From assembly GCA_014871385.1 (NCBI GenBank), contig CM026428.1:2676776-2740775 (forward strand): a stretch of 64,000 bases of DNA. The letters run 5' to 3'. The position numbers and the translations under genes were made by a program. Shown piece by piece: positions 1-12,066 of this stretch. Positions within the stretch are counted from its first letter, which is position 1; every line of letters begins with the position of its first letter. This DNA is from Ceratodon purpureus (taxonomy: Eukaryota; Streptophyta; Bryopsida; Pseudoditrichales; Ditrichaceae). The notes under the pieces were generated by a model. The model was not told the origin of the DNA and ran no database searches. It worked only from the letters and a program-made list of their open reading frames with translations.

Positions 1-1055
1 CCAATGTAAAAAGCATGAATGACTAAAAATATATTTTTTTCTAACTCTAACCGTTATATCTTCAACTACATTATTGTAATAGAAAGCTCAATTTTTTTTT
101 AGTGTAATTGACCGTAGAGATTAGAAGATTATAGCAATTGAAATTTGAAAACAAACTTTTTTGACAAGATTTTTGACTAGGTTGGTACACTCTAACTTTT
201 TTTTTCTTAGGTTTTTTGCATTATGGATTTTGGAGGTTTTGATGCACGTCAAAGAAGACTAAGTTAGCTAATTGTATTAAAAAATTTACATTTAAAAGTC
301 AAGTGTAGCATCTTGAAAAAAATATTTTTATTAAGTTGAATACACCGGAATTCTAAATCTTATTACTTTCCTAAAAATTCAATTATTCAATAAAGTCCTA
401 ATCCAAACAGTCAAAGTAAAGATTGATGTCCATCCTTTCACTGTAAAAAAGAAAAGACCTAAAATAATACTTTTTCTAACTTTTATGAAGGAAAGAAGAA
501 GTTTTTTTAGTACACTGTCCGAAATGGTGAGAAAACTTTGATAATTTGTGGAGTGAACATTATGTAGTCAAAGTCGTTTTTTTTTAAAACCTCAAAGATG
601 ACATCATGAAGTATTTATAAAAATATTTTTAGAGGTAATTGATGTATTTAGCATGGCTGCCCGAATAACCTATCAAACAACTTTTTCCACTTCGGGTACC
701 ATAGCTATTTTTATAAATGTCCAATTGAAGTCACATGTACATGCCCAAATTCTAAAAAAGCCCATTCTAGGATAATTGTCCTTTAGGGATTAATAAATCT
801 TATAGTGAAGTTTTTGGAACAATCCACGAGTTTTATGTTTCTTTTTTCCTTCAATTATAACATGTATTGAAAAGTCAACTTACCTTCTTTATAGTGCATG
901 GCTACTCTTCCTTGTCCAAGTTTAATTTATACATACGGAAAGATTTAAGGGCTTTAAATTTTATAATTTTTTGAAGTGTAACCATAGAAACAATCTCTAG
1001 TTAAAACTCTTGGTATGTAGTTTGAAGCCCATTACAGCATCCTCGGCGTGGACAT
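1..1055. other. AT-rich intergenic DNA
   Basis: No gene, RNA or clear repeat boundary is visible. Homopolymer A and T runs dominate and all reading frames are short. Confidence 0.6.
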
Positions 1056-1336
1056 GACATCCCCCAGGCTGGGACTTACCTAGTGCTACGAGCGTTTTTA
1101 GGAGCCACTCCCATTGGTTGGCTTTTTTCTTCCAAAACCCTGAAATTTTCAATTTGGACTCCCCTGAGGCCATTTTTGGTAATTTTGAATTCAAAAATGG
1201 GGCCTGCGGCTCCTAATTATTCTTGAGGGACACCCTTAGGAATTTTAAAATAAAAAACCAAAAATTAAGGGCTCATCAACCCTGCTCGTCCGAAAAACGC
1301 TCGTAGCACTTGGTAAGTCCCAGCCTGGGGGATGTC
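1056..1336. mobile_element. Small TIR element with 44-bp inverted ends
   Basis: Bases 1056-1099 and 1293-1336 are inverted copies over 44 bp with one mismatch that I can see. The outer end reads GACATCCCCCAGGCTGGGAC on the left and its complement on the right. The 281-bp unit has no coding capacity. A second inverted pair just inside (AGGAGCCA near 1101, GGCTCCT near 1207) extends the fold-back. No target duplication is certain, so the superfamily is left open; a long perfect TIR on a short body fits a Mutator-like or fold-back MITE. Confidence 0.75.
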
Positions 1337-1454
1337 CTACCCAAGTGAGCATCCTCAATCCTCCCGTCATTACCTTCCAACATAGGTGCTTGACGGGACC
1401 TTGGGCTCATACATGGAGGGTATGCTTGGACATGGGTCCGACGGGCTTTTGTTA
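1337..1454. other. Short unassigned stretch
   Basis: Moderately GC-rich DNA between the TIR element and a dispersed TATA-containing repeat. Nothing recognisable. Confidence 0.4.
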
Positions 1455-1640
1455 AACCGGTTGTCCGGATATATAAAGCAGGGACAGACTCTCACCATTC
1501 CGAACCCTATTCTTGTGAGGCCTCTCCATCTCTCTCGGAGCTCTCGAGGAACCTGAGCCCTACCTCAAGATACTTTCACTTGGAAGTTAGAAAGGGGGAG
1601 GTAACCTCGGGAGTGAGCCATGGACTTCCGCTGTAAAAGG
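1455..1640 (+). repeat. Dispersed TATA-box-bearing repeat, copy 1
   Basis: This stretch is a diverged direct copy of about 6968-7150. Both contain TATATAAAGCAGGGAC (TATA at 1470-1477), then a CTCTCCAYCTCTC.CGGAGCTCTC block and GAGGTAACCTC. A TATA box followed by conserved transcribed-looking sequence in dispersed copies suggests the promoter part of a retroelement end or a mobilised promoter. No coding part is recognisable between the copies, so the family is unassigned. Confidence 0.5.
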
Positions 1641-2441
1641 TCCCATGCTCGACCCCTCTTGACCTTGTGGCGTGTTGGAAGTGGCCTACGTCTCCTCATT
1701 ATGACATTTGTGGGCCCAAGTCTCCCGATTTTTTCTCCTTAGTTATGAACTTGGCATACCGTAAAGACCACTTCTAACGGTAAATTGACCAGAACGAGGA
1801 GTAGTTTGGCTTACCTCGGTCATTTGACGTGAGTTTTACATAGCCTTTTGGTATAGGCCCTGCCAAGTTTTGTTACCAGGAGCTGTTGCCGTGCCCACTG
1901 TGGATGCTCTTAGTGACCCAGACAATGCATCTTGTCCTCATTTTAATGGCGAAGCGGTCCTCTTCCTTCCTCCTTTCCTCTATGTTTTGATTTTAGAGAT
2001 TATGCAGACCCCATTCAGCAATTTTGAACTTATTTTTGGAATTAAAGTCTCCAAATTAATGCAAAGAAAACCATTTAATTTAATTTGGATAACACAGTTT
2101 TTTTTAAAAATTTCCTTACCTTTTAATGTTTTTAATCAACTACGAAGTTGTAGAGGCTTTTTGCCCCACCAATGGATGCCCACTAGGAACCCTCACAAAG
2201 GAGAGGGCGAGGTGTATTACATTGACGATGGTCACAGCTGGATGCGGGCACAAAGATAGGCCAAAAGCACCCTGGTGATGATATTGCACATACTCCCAGC
2301 TCAATCTAAGTTAACATGCAGTCAGTATGTTGCAACCTTGGGAGGAGTGCTCCAAGTACACAGTTCTAGATTTTGAGATTTGAACTGATGTTCTATTGAA
2401 TAAAGTATATTTAAATTGGTGGTTGCAACAGTGGTCATAGG
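1641..2441. other. Intergenic stretch without a supported gene
   Basis: A 129-codon open frame starts at 1870, but its low-complexity hydrophobic translation matches nothing I know and I see no gene architecture. I treat it as chance. Confidence 0.45.
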
Positions 2442-2445
2442 TTAA

Positions 2446-2836
2446 CCCCTAAAAGGATATGCATACGTAGTTGCTGCAGTTGTTTACACATGTATTTATG
2501 CATTGAAGACTGGAAAATGATGTTCTGATGTTGAATTTTTTTGTGGAAGACAATGTCAGTACTATACTTGGTATATATTTTTTTCAAATTTTTTGGAGTA
2601 ATTTAGAACAACTCTGCCACCGCTCGTATATGCTGCAAATACGTGTAAATGGCCACAAAAGACTCCATAGAATACACATAGTGATTCCAATTTTTTTTTG
2701 AAGACTTCACAATTTTCCTCATCTTTGGGCCCTTCTTTTGCTTTTTGGTTGTTTCAAGTAATATGCATTGCAAGGTGCCTCAATTCATGTTACAATCCCA
2801 GCCGAGGCCATATTCCTGCCTCAAGGCCTGTAGGGG
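2446..2836. mobile_element. MITE with TTAA flank and CCCCTAAA ends, copy A
   Basis: A 391-bp element nearly collinear with 13474-13867, so it is a dispersed family. The left end is TTAA followed by CCCCTAAAAGG. The right end is CTGTAGGGG followed by TCAA, a one-base decay of TTAA. A four-base TTAA target with C-rich termini is the signature of the piggyBac superfamily. A TA target with ends beginning ACCCC would look the same, so the superfamily stays open. No coding capacity. Confidence 0.65.
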
Positions 2837-3060
2837 TCAAGCTAAGTTTGGATTTATAAGTCTTCCAAAAATCACAAACTTGAAATGTTGAAACAATGAT
2901 CATTTTTTCCCATCTACACAAATTCATCTTTAGGCAATGAAATCTTCTTTCAATGTACAATAATAATATTATCTTACCTTTATACTTTTAGGAAAGAAAA
3001 AGAATTAAGAGAAGAAACAAACATAAGTTGTGCAATGGGCATTGACACAAGGACAGGAGT

Positions 3061-3940
3061 TTAATTCCTCAGAGCATCAACTCAACAAAAACATGTTGAT
3101 TTAGGCTCCCGGTAAATCAATTTTTAGAGGATGAAGTTGTAAGTTTGGCACATTATAAGTAATTATCATATCTTTTCAACAAGACCATTCATGTTTTAAA
3201 TTCCTCATTCTTTAGGAGATATTTGAAGTCAAAGTTTGAAAACACTATTATGGCATGTTGAAATCTCCTCAAAATTGCAGTATGTGTTCAAAATCTGCCC
3301 AAAATTAATTAGATCATAGAAACTTCATAAATTCACCAAAATTTGAGAACTTCCTTCTTTTCAAGTATTATTATTATTTTTTTAATTTTCTTTAATTTTC
3401 TTTAATTTTCTTTAATTTTCTTTAATTTTCTTTAATTTTCTTTTTTTGTAATATTTAATTTATATGTAAATTAAATTTTAAGGCATGATCTCACTGATTG
3501 GATTTCCAATCCAATATTTCTCTATATGCCTTTTTTACTATCAAAGACCGGCCTTTGTATATGAATCATAGTATACCTTCATGTGAAATTCAAGCATTTT
3601 CTTTAGGTTTTATAAGTTGTATGAGGGAAGAAAAGCGCATGGACATATTTCTAACCCACCTCAGAAAAAGAATTTGAAGAGCCTACAGTCAATTTTACTT
3701 TTGAAATAGGTTTTTTTGGCTCACGAAACACTTCAAACCTGTTATGCAACAAAGGAAAAAAACTTTTTTTCAACTTTGAACATTATGATCTTACAAATGG
3801 TAAGGATTTTGAATCTAGATTTGAAGGACATGTACATGTACCAGGAAGGTAGTATATCCTATGGTTATTTTCCTCCAAAATACATTAAAAGTCAAAAACT
3901 TTCACCTAATGTTAAAAAAGGCCACTTTTGAGGGTTTGGG
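3061..3940. mobile_element. Decayed relative of the TTAA MITE family
   Basis: The left end (TTAATTCCTCAGAGCATCAACTC) resembles TTAACCCCTAAAGCATCAACTC of the element at 14138. Weaker similarity follows inside: GGCTCCC, TTTGGCACA, TATCATATCTTTT and, near 3830-3930, GTACATGTAC through AGTATATCCTATGGTTA. The right end near 3936 is uncertain. A tandem repeat has grown inside it (3381-3440). Confidence 0.4.
3381..3440 (+). repeat. Tandem repeat, 10-bp unit, six copies
   Basis: TTTAATTTTC is repeated six times without error. It is absent from the related element at 14.1-15.2 kb, so it expanded after that copy diverged. Confidence 0.9.
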
Positions 3941-4430
3941 ATCTTCATAATTTCCTATGTAAAAAAATTCCAATTTTTAAAATTATTTTTGGGCAAACCT
4001 GCTATACGAGAATGAAAAGTCACTTCTATAATTTCCCAAGTGAGGAAAAGTATCTTTCACAGTTGTTGAAAATCAAACCTGATGACCCAAACCCACACAT
4101 GGGTTGGTTATGGACATATGTTCTACACTCTATGCCCACATAGGTGATAATGTACCATATAGAGTATAGAGCCCATCATGGTAATAATTGATGTGCATGC
4201 CAACTCAAAGAGTAACACCCCAAGTAACAGCTACCATTTCACCACCCCACTAATGCCCAGGGAATCATGCTGCAGTTTCACTTTGATCTACTTATCACAT
4301 ATTACACAACTGTAGTTTGCACATTGCCAAATTATTACCAACATAAGTTTTTAATCACTCCCATATGTAAATGTCCAGTTGTATGCTGAAGTTAATAATC
4401 TGCAGTTCCAGAATCAACATGTGAAATGTG
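3941..4430. other. Intergenic stretch
   Basis: No gene or repeat end is recognised. Open frames of about 70 codons here have AT-biased, featureless translations. Confidence 0.4.
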
Positions 4431-4433
4431 TAA

Positions 4434-5251
4434 GAGCATCTCCACCCCTGCGCCCGACGCGGTCGGGCGCAGGGCCGCGGAGGTTTGTTGCGGGCCCGGA
4501 CATAAAATAGGCACCCACCGGGACTCTCCTCTCCGGCACTTGACTTGCGGGCTCATGAAAAAACCTCGCGGGCTCTTGAGTTTCACGTACTCCCCTCCTC
4601 TAAGGTTGAGCCACCCATAACCGATCACTTAAGGATTTTAGCATATGAGAATAAGGTATATAATTTGTTTAGGATTTTTCATGTGTGCAAACATAAGGTT
4701 CTTGTTGAATGCAAAAAGTCCCATAATTTTATTCCCACTATTTTAATAGTTGTAATTATTTGAAGTGAAAAGTTGCTCGGAACCCCCAACTAATATCTAG
4801 AGTACTGTATAACCGCTCACTGCTGGTGCATATAATTGTGGACAAAGAAAGTCAGAATTTCTTTAACACAAATTGTAAGAACCACCAAGAGTGAACCATC
4901 TAAGCCTATTTAGAAGCATCCACAAAAAGTAGACATGATCGGAAATGCGTCCAGCCCATGACTATTTTTGTATATCCTACATGTTGTCGATGGGTTCCTG
5001 GTTGGTAATGGGTGGCTCGACCTTATTGAGTGTCCTAATTTTGGCGTTTCCAATATCTGCGGGAGATGTGGTTGGGTGGTCGTGTGGGCGCATCAGAGGT
5101 GGAGCATCACCATTCGACGAGGGTAGATGGTGTCAGGGATTTTACCGCGGAGGAATGGCGGGGCGGCTTTTTTGCGAGACGCGGGAGACGGCAAAGGCCC
5201 TCGGTATAGGGTTTCGTGTGTCTCGCGTGGGGCGCAGGGGTAGAGATGCTC
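4434..5251. mobile_element. PIF/Harbinger-like MITE with TAA target duplication
   Basis: The ends read GAGCATCTCCACCCCTGCG at 4434 and the complement at 5231-5251 (21 bp, one mismatch). TAA flanks both sides at 4431-4433 and 5252-5254. A three-base TWA target and GAGCATCTCC ends are typical of plant PIF/Harbinger MITEs. Both terminal regions are GC-rich with many CG dinucleotides, while the middle (about 4620-4940) is AT-rich like the flanks and may be a nested insertion or captured DNA. No transposase is present. Confidence 0.75.
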
Positions 5252-5549
5252 TAAGTAGTTGTAAGGCAGCAGACACACTAACTATCAGTTTGAGCATTTT
5301 AGGGTATATTGAGGGATGTTTTTTTTTAAAAAGAAGTGCTTAAAGTTGTAGCATGTAGAATTGAAGATTCAAAAATCAAAATAAGTATTTTTGTGCTTTA
5401 TAGATAATTTTTGGTTATTTTTTTAATTTTCAAAGTGAATCACCACAAACCTCCAAAAATGTTAGTTGACAAATTCATTAGTAATTTTGTATCCCTTCAT
5501 CCTAGATTTTGCTCCTGGTTCAATCATATTGCTTACTTAACAATTGTTA
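5252..5549. other. AT-rich intergenic stretch
   Basis: No feature seen between the Harbinger-like element and the fold-back element. Confidence 0.4.
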
Positions 5550-5675
5550 TCACTAATGGAAAAGGTGTTCACGTACACCAAAGATGAACACCAAAAAATG
5601 CACTATTACACCAAAAAGTATAGTGCATTTTTTGGTGTCTATCTTTGGTATACGTGAATACCTTTTTTATTAGTG
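5550..5675. mobile_element. Fold-back hairpin element
   Basis: Almost the whole 126-bp unit is one hairpin. CACTAATGG...GGTGTTCACGTA on the left pairs with TACGTGAATACC...ATTAGTG on the right, with a stem of about 55 bp and a loop of about 12 bases near 5608-5619. TA lies just outside both ends, consistent with a Stowaway/mariner-type MITE, though the outermost base of the stem is offset by one. Confidence 0.65.
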
Positions 5676-6967
5676 TATTGATTACCATATTGTGACAAAG
5701 CATTGTCTTGGTGATTTGACTTAGAGACGTTGTGTATGTAAAGAATGGAATGATATATGTACAATGATAATATATGACACTGATTGCATATTAGAATAGG
5801 GTATGTGTTCTGTGCATTATGAGATGTGATCAAAGAAAGCAAATTATTTTCATGGTCACACTTCCAAAAAATGCAAATTTTAATCCCTAAAAATTGTTGA
5901 CCTTTTTTCACAAAAAAAAATGTATTTTAAAATTGCTATTTCCAAAGGAAAGAACAAAAGATTAAACAAAATCTTCCTTTGTATCTATTCTTGTAGGATT
6001 TTTGGTAAGATTACTAAAAGATTATGCATATAAAATTTCATAAAATCTGATAATACATATCAGAAGACTATAGAATTTGAAATAAGAAACATTTTTTTAA
6101 AAAAATAAAAAAATTTAATATTGTTCAATGAGGATCAATAAACTTTGACTTCTCATTGTCTCATATCTTTGCACTGCATAAGTTGAGGATTTTTCACTAG
6201 TATGGTATACATGATGTTAGTTATTTGTACACCAAATTTGAGAGGTTGCAAAAGCGTGTAGCATCATGAAAAGAATTGTGGAAAGAACATTGATTCATAA
6301 TAGTGCTAATACTCATTATATGTTTTTGTTAGCTCAACATATTATGGAATATGAATCCATGCGGTCAAAAAAACTGTTATTGTCAATTCTTCAATTAGAA
6401 AAAGAGAAAATAAAGAGAACAAAAGCTACACCTTATTTGACATGTACAAACAATTTATTTGGATCCTAAGTGAAAAGGGTGATAAAACATTCGCTCCTTT
6501 ATTACAAAAGTTGTTTTTTGGTTTTTTGGTTCTTCTAGAAGGGGGGAGGGGGGCCAATTTCAAATACAATCATATTAATTACTTATATGAAAAAATTCCA
6601 AAGATAGTTGAGGGATATAATCTCAACAAATAAAATTCTAATACATTTGATAGTTTAATCTTCTTTCAGTCCCCATGGTCTCCTTGGTTTGCATGCTACG
6701 ATTTTAGGTCAAAAAAAGAGAGGACTCTCTTTCTTGCTAGACCAGGAACATAATTCAATAGGTGCAAAACCGGCTGGATCAAGGTACACTTTCCACTAAG
6801 CTACTTCATAGTCATTTTTTTAATTAAAAATAAAACAAATGAACGTGCTTTATTGCACAGCAAGAACTTTACAGCCCTTAAATCATAGTCCTTTTTGGAA
6901 CCTCAACTCTTGTAGTCCTTCTCCTCTTTCCCTTTAGTTTAAACTAAAGATGTCTTGAGATGACTTT
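5676..6967. other. AT-rich intergenic DNA
   Basis: No supported gene. Open frames of 63-90 codons at 5639-5911, 6266-6469 and 6442-6633 show no family motif and match the base composition of their surroundings. Confidence 0.5.
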
Positions 6968-7150
6968 AGACCGGGAGTCCAAGTATATAAAGCAGGGACT
7001 CACTTTGCACCATTTGGAACCCTAATCGTGGAAGCCCTCTCCACCTCTCACGGAGCTCTCTACGAATCCAGGAGTAGTCAAGTCCTTTTGACCTAAGAAA
7101 CTAATAACTCTGAGGTAACCTCAGCATTGAGCGTGGATGGACTCCCAAAC
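6968..7150 (+). repeat. Dispersed TATA-box-bearing repeat, copy 2
   Basis: A direct copy of the repeat at 1455-1640. TATATAAAGCAGGGAC is at 6984-6999, followed by CCCTCTCCACCTCTC, CGGAGCTCTC and GAGGTAACCTCAGCATTGAGC in the same order and spacing. Family unassigned. Confidence 0.5.
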
Positions 7151-7860
7151 TTCCAGTTTACCCCAACTGGCTCTAATTAGTTTTTTTTTTTCTCTCTCTC
7201 TCTCAAGTTTTGCACTGGATGAAAATCCGATGAGGGTTATACTTTTCTTTCTCCAATGAAGTTTGTTCATTTGCCTCAAAAACAAACTTCCAATTTAATA
7301 CGCTAATCACACATTTTAGAGCCCTTGGTCATAGGTCTTCATCCCTAAGGTATGAACACCTATTTTTGTACATTTAAGGTATGAACACCTATGTGTCAAC
7401 TGGCCCAGCTCAGCGTGCTTCTGCCTTCCAATCTGAACAATTTCGAGTAAGAAGTTTTGATTTGTCCATGATGCTGTATCAGTAATGGCCCCCATTATGG
7501 GTGATTTCATGCCACTGAGCAGCAAATTCTGATGCAACAGGTAGAGTAACTCAGTAGGTTCCTAATTCATTGACTTGAAGAAACTCTGATCAAGGTTGAA
7601 GCAATTAAGTTAGATACTGGCAATCTCAACATTCCAAAGTTGATTCTCTATTTCTCAGACCAGGCTGGGCACCAGCATGTGCCATGTTGGCCTAGCTGCA
7701 GCAGTCAAAACCCATCCAACAGGTCGTTCCTGCACAGAGGACTTGGAAAAACTGGATTAGAAACTCAGACCCTACTGCAGCTCCAAACAGTCCACCGGCC
7801 TCTTTCCATGAGGTCAGGTAGTGAGTTGTATTCCTGATTGAATTTCAGATTTGCATACTT
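7151..7860. other. Intergenic stretch with a pyrimidine tract
   Basis: A T-rich then CT-rich run lies near 7178-7204. AGGTATGAACACCTAT occurs twice in tandem near 7346-7393. No gene recognised. Confidence 0.4.
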
Positions 7861-7861
7861 A

Positions 7862-8304
7862 GGGGCGGTTTACACTACGGACCATGAAGATATCCCAAGA
7901 GAATTAAAAAGATTTCATGGTCACGGCTCTTGGTCTAGAGCCGTGACCATGAAAAAAAAAAAAACATTTTTTAAATGTCTTGGTCACTTGTCATGGTGTA
8001 AAGTGGATTTGGACCGGGACGACTTTGGGCTGAATTTTTTCAGATTTTGGCCAATCACTGATTTTGTGCCCAACGGTCCCCTTGTTTTTTGACTTTTTAC
8101 CTCGACTCAACTAAAAACCCGTTGGACCATGAAACATTATCCACTAAGTAGAAAATAGCACATTTTGGTAACCTCAAACTATGTGGACAATCTCCTTTTT
8201 TCAAGGTAGTGTAAAGCGAAGTCGGACCGGGACAACTTCCTTGGCCAATCACAGATTTTAGAGGGCCGTGGTCAATGTCCACGGTCCATAGTGTAAACCG
8301 CCCC
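7862..8304. mobile_element. TIR element with TTA target duplication and internal palindrome
   Basis: The ends read GGGGCGGTTTACACTACGG at 7862 and the complement up to 8304 (22 bp, one mismatch), with TTA on both sides (7859-7861 and 8305-8307). This fits a PIF/Harbinger-like non-autonomous element. The interior holds a near-perfect palindrome at 7914-7951 and two direct repeats (GTGTAAAG.G near 7997 and 8210, each followed by GGACCGGGAC). No transposase. Confidence 0.75.
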
Positions 8305-8307
8305 TTA

Positions 8308-11300
8308 GACCTATGAAAGAATTTTTTTATTATTTTTTGGATACTCCACAAACTTAGTGCAAAGGCATCCCAAAAGAGACACACTTTTTTGAGCATTTTT
8401 GTAATTTTTTATGAATTTTTAAGCCTAAAAGCTTAGAGTGGCCATTAACCTTTCATAGGATTCTCGTTTTCATGAGAGGTTTGATTCTAAAGACGTAGAC
8501 CGTTTGCGCCAATTAGAAGCACTCAGTTTTCCAAGGCATGGACGTAAATAGAGCACTCTTGGACACTTTTTGAAACCAAATTTGGTGGTATCTAGGACCC
8601 AGCTCCAAAATAGTAAGGGTTGGCAATAGAACCCGCTCGGAAATGAGTCCCTCTACCTTAGCAGCATCAAAATCCACCACTTTTGGAGCCTTCTTGCTAC
8701 TTAAATGGCAGGGTTTACTTCATCCAAAGTGGCACAAAATGGCACAAATGATGTGAAAAAAACACAAAAAATTGGGTAATCTTAGAGAATATGGACCTTA
8801 AAAACAAATATTTTTTGGAGTTATATTGGGTTTTTGAGAATTTTCAAAAAATCCAAAACCAAAAGAATTAATAATTGATAGTATTGCATAGCTTTTGATG
8901 CTGTTACCTTACACTAAAAACAAAATTTGTAAATTTCTATTTTGTTTGCTCCAAATTGCACAAAGTTGTTTTGGTAGAGAAGAACATTATCTATGATTCA
9001 TATGGATGTTTTTGGCCTAGTTGTAATCTATATGTGTACGCACCCCCTAGCTACATCCATGAATCAAATATTTACTTTACATAAAGGTGGAGGCATTCAA
9101 TATTTGAAGGCAATTTGAAGAAAATATAGCTATTTTATGAGAAGGGATAAAAATTTAATACAACCTAAGGGAAGTTTACAATATGGATTTATTATTGGAA
9201 ATTAAAAATATGATTCATTTACATCATTTGTAATGCCTATTCTCCATCAATGGAAAGCATTTCTTTGCATGCACTACTATTGTATATATGCAAAAAAATG
9301 ACATGTTGGTTTAACGTTTTTGGTCTAATCAAACATGTTAAAAATCAACATCTTTAGTCTAATAAATATATTAAAAATCAACATGTTAGCTTTACAAATT
9401 GGACTAATGAAGTATAAGGATATAAACTTATCATAGCCATGATTAGGCATTGCCACATCATGTCAAATGGCCCTAATGTAGCCTTAGAGTAGAAATGTTC
9501 AAGCCATTAACAATATAATACAATGTAACTTCCTAATAGATCTAATTACTTTAAAACCTATTTGAAAAAACAATTTTCAATACACTACCATTAAAATTGG
9601 ATTTCTTTATAGACTATAGAATAGTCATAAAAAATCATGAAATAAAATTTGGAACTTTTCATAGATTTTTGAATTATTTTTAAACAAAACTTAATTTTCT
9701 ATTGACATTCTTTATAACCTCTAAATTATACGATGACCATTTTTTGATTGCACCCCATTAATTTATTCATCCTCTAAATATCCAAATTTGGTTTTTTTTA
9801 TTTTTTTATTTTTTATTTTTATTTTTTTATTTTTAAATACAACTAAGTAAAAAGTTAAGCCTATCTACTATTTCAACTTGAATCATTTTAATTGAATTAA
9901 TTGAATTAAGTTTCAAGTTTTTGTCATGAAAAGCACTTCAGCATTGTTCCAACTTTAGAAGAATTACTACATAATGAAAAGAATGATATTATTACCATTG
10001 ATCATTTTCATTTTTGTAGTCAAACAATTTTTTTAGTTTAAATCATACATATAAATTTTATGTGATATAAATAGACACCATAAATATGTAGACTTGTTGG
10101 AACTAAAATATTTTATTTTATAAAATAAATTTTTTAATTAAAAAAAAAAAAAAAAGATTGTATAATCATTCTTTTAACTATTGTTTCAATCTAAAAATCT
10201 TAATAAAGTTTCTAAAACTTACATATAATAACACATCTTTGGGCATTTACAAATCGACATTTTGAAAGTCTCATTGTTTGGTTCACCTAAAAAAAGAATC
10301 ACAGTCATTAGAAAAGGCATCTAAGATGTTGGATATTGTTAAAGAAATTCTTTTATTAAGTGTACGTAGTGAACCTTATAACCAAAACAAAATGAATTCC
10401 TAAAATCAACAATTTGCCTTGTACTTTGAAGTTATTGTAGGTATCAAAGTACCTTATATAAAGAGGTGTATCCTTGGATATAATATAATTCAATGGTTCT
10501 AAAATGGCTAATTTCAACATATTCAAAGATAAAAACTTAATGATTCTAGAAGAATGAAATTCATTGTATGATGTATTTATAAACCCAATCTATATGATAC
10601 AATTATCTTAGGAAGTTTTAGATTAGAGAGTCGTAATTATAGATCTAACATAAAAACCTTAATAATCATAGAACACAACAATAGTATTTCATTTATGTTA
10701 CTACATGAAAGAGTTTGAGCTAATAGTAACACTATTGTACATGTTGGGTCAAAGAAAAATGTAATCCTAATGCTTTATTCTGCACTATTTTATTGAAGAG
10801 GGGAAGAATATATAAACATAATAAAAAATGTCATAAGAATTTGATTTGCAATAAAGGAAAAAAGAAAAAGAAAATGAAGGGAGAGATTTTAGAAATGAAG
10901 CCCCTGGAGAAATGGTCATGCTAATAACCACAAATTTTGAAGTCTCTGCATTTTGTTGCATGCAAAGATTTTAATCTGATGTTCTACTATTGTATTGTAA
11001 TTTGTCCATAGCTTAAAATAATAAATATGATCTTAAAAATAAATTCATGATGACCTTAGTTTTTTTTTATAATGTTGACTCCGTAGAGTGTCTTTACTAT
11101 ATAAGAAACTTGTTTAGTTTTTAAATTATTTTTAGTTAGAAGATAGAAATTGTACATTTTATTGGTAAGTGATTGAAAAGGCTTTATACTAAAGAAATGA
11201 TATTTTGAATTTCATGTAGATGAACAAGGCTAGTTGATGGAGAATTTCATTCATATTGGTTGAGGGTTGTGTTTCATGGGCTTCAAAATGCCAATCAAGA

Positions 11301-11559
11301 TTGTGTTGAAGTTTGACGCCATTTTTATGAGGGATAAATGGACGTTGAAATTAGGGTCTTGAGATAAGATCTGTGATTATGTATTTGTGAATGAACTTTG
11401 ACCTCAACTTTGCAAAATCCACCTTGTTTTGAAGAGGGGCTGTTTTGAGGCAGTTTTGATGAAAAATACCCTTAGAACTTTAGGGGTTAAAGAATGGAGA
11501 AAACATTTTGGAGATCTAAAAAGTTAAGTTTATAATTTGGTATGATGAGAAAGAGAGAA
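8308..11559. other. Long AT-rich gene-free stretch
   Basis: No open frame of interest, RNA gene or clear element end was found in over 3 kb. Only homopolymer runs and short simple repeats stand out (for example an A-run near 10141-10155). Confidence 0.5.
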
Positions 11560-12003
11560 ACTTCTGTCTCTGGAGCATACCGATGTGAATTAAGTGTCTG
11601 TTCGATCCACCTCCAATCCAATGCCCACTAGACAAAGGAATGGAAGTAAAGATCTACTCCCCCCTTTCAAGAGTAGACACTTTAGTCACAAGTAACTAGT
11701 AACAACAAACAAAAATGGTTAGCTTCTTTGGAGTGATTTTAATGTGAGTTTGAACACCAAGCCACGAGCTCCGACTCATCGTTGGTTGGTGGTGAGCGTT
11801 TGTCTCATATAACTCGTCCGGGAACTTGTCCGGATTTGAACCCTGATGAACTCGTTTGAACAGATGTGGGAGATGAAGTGGCTTAATGCAGCTAAGTGAA
11901 CAGTCATAGGTAGGAAATGAGTTGTCCCAACCAACAGCCCATCGTGCGAGACAATCAACTTTAAACCCGTTGCTAGCATTAAATAAAGTAACTCTAGCTC
12001 CTT

Positions 12004-12006
<3 letters not shown>

Positions 12007-12063
<57 letters not shown>
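12007..12063. repeat. (AT)n microsatellite
   Basis: About 27 uninterrupted AT dinucleotides followed by impure AT-rich sequence. It interrupts the 3' region of the retroelement fragment. Confidence 0.95.

Positions 12064-12066
<3 letters not shown>

Noticed and set aside
1455-7150. A complete LTR retrotransposon bounded by the two TATA-bearing repeats.
   Set aside because: No gag or pol similarity between them; the interval is filled with unrelated MITEs and AT-rich DNA.
11826-11850. tRNA or SINE at the B-box-like word in the retroelement 3' region.
   Set aside because: No A box or cloverleaf around it; only the B-box resemblance remains.
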